In this document: positions 59,084 through 64,000 of the stretch, piece by piece
Layout: each line of letters opens with the position of its first letter
How positions within the stretch are numbered: position 1 is the first letter of the stretch
Assembly: GCF_004210375.1 (NCBI RefSeq)
Contig: NC_134834.1
Location: 142,137,009-142,201,008 of the forward strand
Direction of reading: 5' to 3'
DNA from: Tachypleus tridentatus
Lineage: Eukaryota > Arthropoda > Merostomata > Xiphosura > Limulidae
Length of the DNA stretch: 64,000 nt
Notes under the pieces: model-generated
Database searches by the model: none
Told to the model about the DNA's origin: nothing
What the model saw: the letters and a program-made list of their open reading frames with translations, nothing else
Program-made: the position numbers and the translations under genes

Positions 59084-61803
59084 GTACCAAGAACGTGTTT
59101 GAGAAGTTGAATTTAACAAGTTTTGTGTAACTAAAATGCTTATTTCACTTTTTTCTCTTATTTCGAGAACAACTTTTGAACATTTAATGGCCCATATTTT
59201 CATGAATGAAAGAGCAGTAGACAAACCACTGTTATTCATTGGACAGTGATTCGTCGACACATTTTTTGACAAAATGCAAAGGAACATTATCACGTAAACA
59301 TACTCATATAAATTTTACATGGAAAATACATCTTCTTAGATCTTATTTGCCTCAGACCAGACAAGGCACTGAGGTGGAAGTTTCATTATGGGTTTCTTCC
59401 AATTGTAACAAAAGCCTACAGCTGCATGAAGTGTAAAGATTAAACCAAATCTACATTACGTACCCAACTAACAATAATAAAATAAGTATTTTTACTAAAT
59501 TAAATATTAAACACACACACAATAACAATTATAAAAACTCAAACAAAGGAAAAAGGCTCTAAGCATGGAATTCTTAAATAAAATACACACTATTTTAAAA
59601 TAAAAATATACTTTATGCAATATCAATTGCTGGAATGTTTGTAAAAAACCTTTAGACCATATATAAATATATAAAGCAGTAAAACAGAATATATTACATT
59701 TCTAATATATTTTTCTGTTTTAAAATGATCTCCTAGGAGGTTATTTTTATCTTTAAAATTTTGTGTGAGAACATGTAGTAAATGAAATATAAACTACTAT
59801 ACTAAATCAGGAAATACCATTTACAAATCCTAATGATGAAATTATTTTTTTAAGAGTAATTAAATGCAATACAAAATCCTAATGAGAAAAATATTTTAAA
59901 CATTTCACTCTTAATGTCCAAATATGGCCTTCTCCAAAAATGAGTATTTTGATCAGAGTGATGATTCTTTTGTACCTGAAGTCCAAAATTTAACAAGACT
60001 GAAGTTTTAGAAATGTCTAAGCTGATAATATTTCATCAGTGACTGTAAAAGTGGCATTCAAGTATTTCAAAAACATCTGATCTATTATTATTCAGATACC
60101 TTTCAAATTACTTTCATACAAACAAAAACTAAGCTATGTTGTTAAATTTTCTCTCTAATGATTGTAATTATGTGATGAATTCATAAATGTACTTTTATTT
60201 TAATACTTAGTGTAAAACAATAGACAATCACAAAAAATTGTCTTACATTTAATTTTCCAATGTGGAAAATAATTATAGTTGATTTACGAGCAAGAGAATC
60301 ATCTGTTATTATAGGAACATCTGAACTTAGATATTTTAAAGTGGAATAATTACAAACTTAATAATAGATAAATAAACCATGTATTTTAAAATATATTAAG
60401 CTAAGAAAACAGAAAGCTATAAATATCACGATCCATTAATAGTAAAAAAACAAACAAATCAAACTTTTTATCAAAAATGTAACCAAAACTTAATTCTTAC
60501 TCTCTCACATAACAACTACTGTACTTTAGTAAACTAACAGCCAATTAAACACACCCAAACAAGACTTTCCCATCAGGATTCAAAATCATATTCAAACCTA
60601 AAAAATACTCAATACAAACAAACATAGAAGTTGTTCACAGAAAGTGTTGACTGGATACAAAAATTCAATATAGTAAAACAAACGCTATACAATTTCAGGA
60701 ATGTAAAGACCAAAAAAAGTTGAAAGAAAGTATCCAAGGCTATAACACAACAAATGGTAACTAATATTAAATACAAAACTAACATTACAATTAAAAATGA
60801 GCAAAAATACTACCTAAAACAATTCTCAAGATGTAAATATGTAATTAATATTTTGTAGCTTGATATTTGGAGTAATGTCATAACATATCTATCATGTTTG
60901 AAAAAATATTGTTGGTATAATAAGTGCCAATCTTATGACAATACGAGTTACAAGTAAAATATGAATGTTAAATGATAATTTGAAAAAGCAGTATACATTA
61001 CCAATCATAAAACAAAATTAGAAAAGCACAACTAGAAGAACAGCACTTATTGCCCCCCAAAAAGTAGGCCTACTTGTCAAAAATACTCCTAATATATTTA
61101 TCACAGCTTCAACTACTGAGAAAAATTAAAACACAGTATTTTAATGTGTTTATTGTCATGATCACTGCCTCTGTTCATAAAACAAACATTTCTTGCAATT
61201 ATGTTCTCCCACCTGACTAATAACCAACAAGGGATGTTGCAAGCACTCTCTAAGAAACCTGATAATCTTGAAGGTAACTAAATAATGTTTTAGTAAGGAA
61301 ATCTTATATTTATTTTAAGAAATTTGTTCCTATATCTAATGGTTTCAACTTCCTGAAAAAATGTATTTCTAGTATAAAAGCCTTATATCTAACAAAGAAT
61401 GAAGTTAAATAGTGCTAAGCATGACATTTTACAGCAAGTCAATCAATATAGATGTTAACACTGACCATATGTTGAGATTTCATTCAATACATATTTATAG
61501 TTATTATAACATTAGACAGCTTCTTCTTAGCGTCTATAATTTGCAAATTAATCAGAGTTATAAGGTACATAAATTAATAAAATTAATCAATAAAAAATAT
61601 TCTTTGTTGAAATTTCTTTATAATTATTTCAATGAGCCAAAACTTCAGCATTGTCCTATCCATTTCACATCAATATAACTTTAATTTTGCACCACTGTTG
61701 TTGTTGTTGTTTTGTGTTTATCTTTTTAAATAAAACTGAGGAATTGCTTCAAAAGAACAGTTCCAATGTTCAAACATGAACTGAAAGGAGTTGTTTCTAA
61801 TGG

Positions 61804-62074
61804 TTTCGTTTGTTTGGAATTTCATGCAAACCTACATGAAGGCTATCTGCAAGAGCTGTTCCTAATTTAGAAATGAAAGACTAAAGGGAAGGCAGCTAGT
61901 CAGCTATCTACTGCCAACGCTTGGGATATTCTTTTAGCAATGAATAACAGGATTGGCCATTACATAATAATGCCCTCAAAGCTGAAACAGTAAAGATGTT
62001 TGGTAACAGGGTTTTCAAACTCACAATCTCCAAATTGCAACTGGAGCACCATAACCACTAGACTATGCCAGGCT
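61804..62074 (-). mobile_element. SINE family A, diverged
   Basis: Minus orientation: TTGGAATTTCATGCAAACCT tail, GGAAGGCAGCTAGTCAGC, CATTACATAATAATGCCCTC and a decayed head ending CTATGCCAGGCT. Confidence 0.82.
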
Positions 62075-62753
62075 CTTTCTAAAAACTTGATACTATTTCC
62101 ACATAGTCACTGGTATAAAACTTGTACTATAGGACCTCTACATGAGAACTGCTTACCCATCATCCTCTTATCTCATTACAAAATGGCTCTTTGATGATCA
62201 TTTCTTGAATTACGGGTGGTAAAATAATCCAAATAACTTTATAATAAACCTATATATGTATGTATAAACATATACACTTAGGTATATATGCTATAGAAAT
62301 GTAGTGAACAAGTTAAGAACTTAATGGTTGGTATATTTTTACAAAAAAACTTCATTATATTAAAATAATGACACATGGAAGGTTATTTCTTTCTTTGGTC
62401 AAAATACACCAAAATTCAGTTTCTCCTCAAGACAAAAACAAAAGTGGATTTATGGGTAAACTATGGACACGATCACTCAAGTAACTAGTAGTGTTAACTT
62501 AAGAAAGTCTTAGGTCTTTAGTGATTCACTTATAAACAGAAAATTCATGATTTTCTGTACTTCACTTCATTTTGAGAATTTTCAGGTCAACACATACTAC
62601 ATTCCAGTAAATTAGATTTCATTTCTTAATAATAACTAAAATCCATATATATACCTTGATATGCTTGATATATGTATATGACCTAAATCAGACTAGACTG
62701 GCATGTCTTTTTTGCTTTTGGCAACTGATAATAATGAAACTATTACATACTCA

Positions 62754-62901
62754 TCACCAATCTGATGATTCACTGTACGAGCGATGGCCTCCAGATGGTG
62801 ATTTTTGAGTAAAATGGTGTTGGTGATAATTTCCTTGCTGTATTAGCAATCGCTTCATCTCTCTACACTTTACTTTGAATTCCTCTTCTTTTTCCATAAG
62901 A
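62754..62901 (-). CDS. Probable last coding exon of an unidentified gene
   Basis: Minus strand. After an acceptor ATTTTTATTATAG the frame reads LMEKEEEFKVKCREMKRLLI, then QQGNYHQHHFTQKSPSGGHR and SYSESSDW, ending at two adjacent TGA codons (first at 62,754-62,756). Base composition, the charged helix-like first half and the Ser/His/Gly-rich tail look like real protein, unlike the AT-driven frames around it. The exon enters in phase 2. No upstream exon of the gene is visible in the remaining 1.1 kb, so it continues beyond the window. I do not recognise the family; a coiled-coil or RNA-binding-type C-terminus is only a guess. Confidence 0.5.
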
Positions 62902-63271
62902 CTATAATAAAAATATGTTGTTAATACAAGCGTAAAAACATTTGGTTATACAACTACAATGAATTGAAAGTCAACTGTACTATTTGAAACAAAATGAAGA
63001 ATTATTGCAATCAGAAGAAAAAAAGCAAAGAAATTAGTAAAATTGGGACAAAATAATGTCTTACATTAATTCACAATAAAAATATTTTGCTAGAAAAACA
63101 AAGTTGGATGAAGAAGAAATAAAGGTATCTACAGAACAGAAAATGAATGATAAAATGAAATTCAAATGCACTACATATTTTGTTCTTTGAATGATACTGA
63201 CTACATATTTTGCTTAAATACTTAAATATTGTATTTATTGTAAACAAATTAAATAAATCTCAGATATTTAA
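62902..63271 (-). other. Intron of the unidentified minus-strand gene
   Basis: Upstream of the last exon. AT-rich, no further exon seen. Confidence 0.4.
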
Positions 63272-63389
63272 AAAACAGCTGCTATAGGTAAAGAAAGCAC
63301 TAACAAAGGAGCAAACAATGTTTCGACCTTCTTTGGTCATTGTCAGGTTCACAAAGAAAGTACTTTCTTTACCTATACCAGCTGGTTTT
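63272..63389 (-). other. Long hairpin with hammerhead-ribozyme-like core
   Basis: Outer arms 63,272-63,301 and 63,359-63,389 pair nearly fully (TATAGGTAAAGAAAG with CTTTCTTTACCTATA). On the minus strand the interior reads GTGAAC, CTGACAA (hammerhead box CUGANGA with one change), stem TGACC-AAAGAA-GGTC, GAAAC, then ATTGTTTGC. GTGAAC can pair with GTTTGC as stem I, and stem III would be the tiny near-palindrome after GAA. This is the best preserved of the hammerhead-like motifs here. The 79-residue plus frame at 63,318-63,557 is spurious. Confidence 0.5.
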
Positions 63390-64000
63390 AAATATATAAT
63401 TTTTTCTAAACGTGGGTTTTCTCGTCATCATGGATTAAATAAATCTCAATTTCTTTTCCTCAAAAAAAATGTTTCTTTTTGGACAATTGCTCATTCTGAT
63501 GAGAAATTTATTCACTCAATTATAAAACCAAAGTTCAAACATAAAATCCCAATTTAACCTCTCACTACAATATTTATCTATTACCTTTTACAGCTGTTAT
63601 AATATTATATCACAACAAAAGCAAAACTTGTAAGAACCTTAACTTTAAAAACCAAAATACATAAAAACATAGGATTAAATACTTAGTTGTCAAGCAAAAC
63701 CAAAATCACTGTGTTTGTCACTCAGAACGAGAGATTATCTTCATTTTGTTCCTTTGTTTTTAACAAGATGTGCTGTTAATTTCAACACTGATAATCAAGT
63801 TAAAATAAGAATTATCTGGTTACATAAATTCACACTTTTAAAAGGCTCAAATTAAATCATTATATATTACTGTTGTTGGTAGGTTTTAGATTATACATTG
63901 TTCAAGAGTACCTACTTATTACTTTATGAGTAGTTAAACATGACCTACTGGCTATGTGGTGAAATATTTCAATATCCTTCTTGTTAGATTAGAAACTGTT
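63390..64000. other. Presumed intron continuing past the window
   Basis: AT-rich, no exon or repeat recognised. Confidence 0.35.

Larger units (their letters stand above)
54651..61803. other. Long non-coding stretch, nearly SINE-free
   Basis: Apart from a decayed SINE piece (55,345) and a tiny TTAA-flanked element (59,014) nothing was recognised. Part of it may be 3' UTR of the minus-strand gene whose last coding exon is at 62,754, but no processing site can be chosen. Confidence 0.35.

Overview
This is a eukaryotic, AT-rich, repeat-laden window and almost certainly arthropod. My best guess is a horseshoe crab (Tachypleus, Limulus or Carcinoscorpius). The reasons are the very abundant tRNA-headed SINE, which I recognise from horseshoe crab sequence (memory, not a search), and two intron-containing leucine-rich-repeat genes of the type named 'oplophorus-luciferin 2-monooxygenase non-catalytic subunit-like' in arthropod annotations. 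There are no bacterial genes. Almost every short open frame in the window is noise, SINE sequence, or a shadow of a tandem repeat.

Layout. 0-13.7 kb: no firm gene. It holds SINE copies, a broken CR1/L2-like LINE on the minus strand (6.9-8.5 kb), a hammerhead-like hairpin beside it, several minisatellites, and a 1.2 kb dispersed element that split a minisatellite at 10-11.2 kb. 13.7-16.1 kb: LRR gene 1, minus strand, three coding exons resolved. 16.1-30.9 kb: SINEs of two families that share a 3' tail, a precise 37-bp minisatellite, long inverted repeats and a second hammerhead-like motif. 31.0-35.2 kb: LRR gene 2, minus strand, a paralogue of gene 1 with the same intron positions and phases. 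35.85-44.07 kb: the most striking object, an ~8.2 kb minisatellite of ~39-bp units (about 210 copies) lying 0.64 kb upstream of gene 2 exon 2. It contains higher-order repeats and a long-range internal duplication. 44-62.7 kb: mostly unrecognised AT-rich DNA that becomes SINE-poor after 48.4 kb. 62.75-62.90 kb: the probable last coding exon of an unidentified minus-strand gene, with a long hairpin carrying hammerhead-like core sequence in the intron above it.

How the parts relate. The two LRR genes are a tandem pair encoding secreted proteins with an N-terminal cysteine cap, a diverged LRR body and a C-terminal cysteine cap. Their first exons were not found, so both 5' ends are open, and the giant array is either promoter-proximal to gene 2 or inside its first intron. 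Tandem repeats have grown in introns of both genes. In gene 1 the repeat unit includes the 3' splice site of exon 3, so the intron carries several decoy copies of that acceptor.
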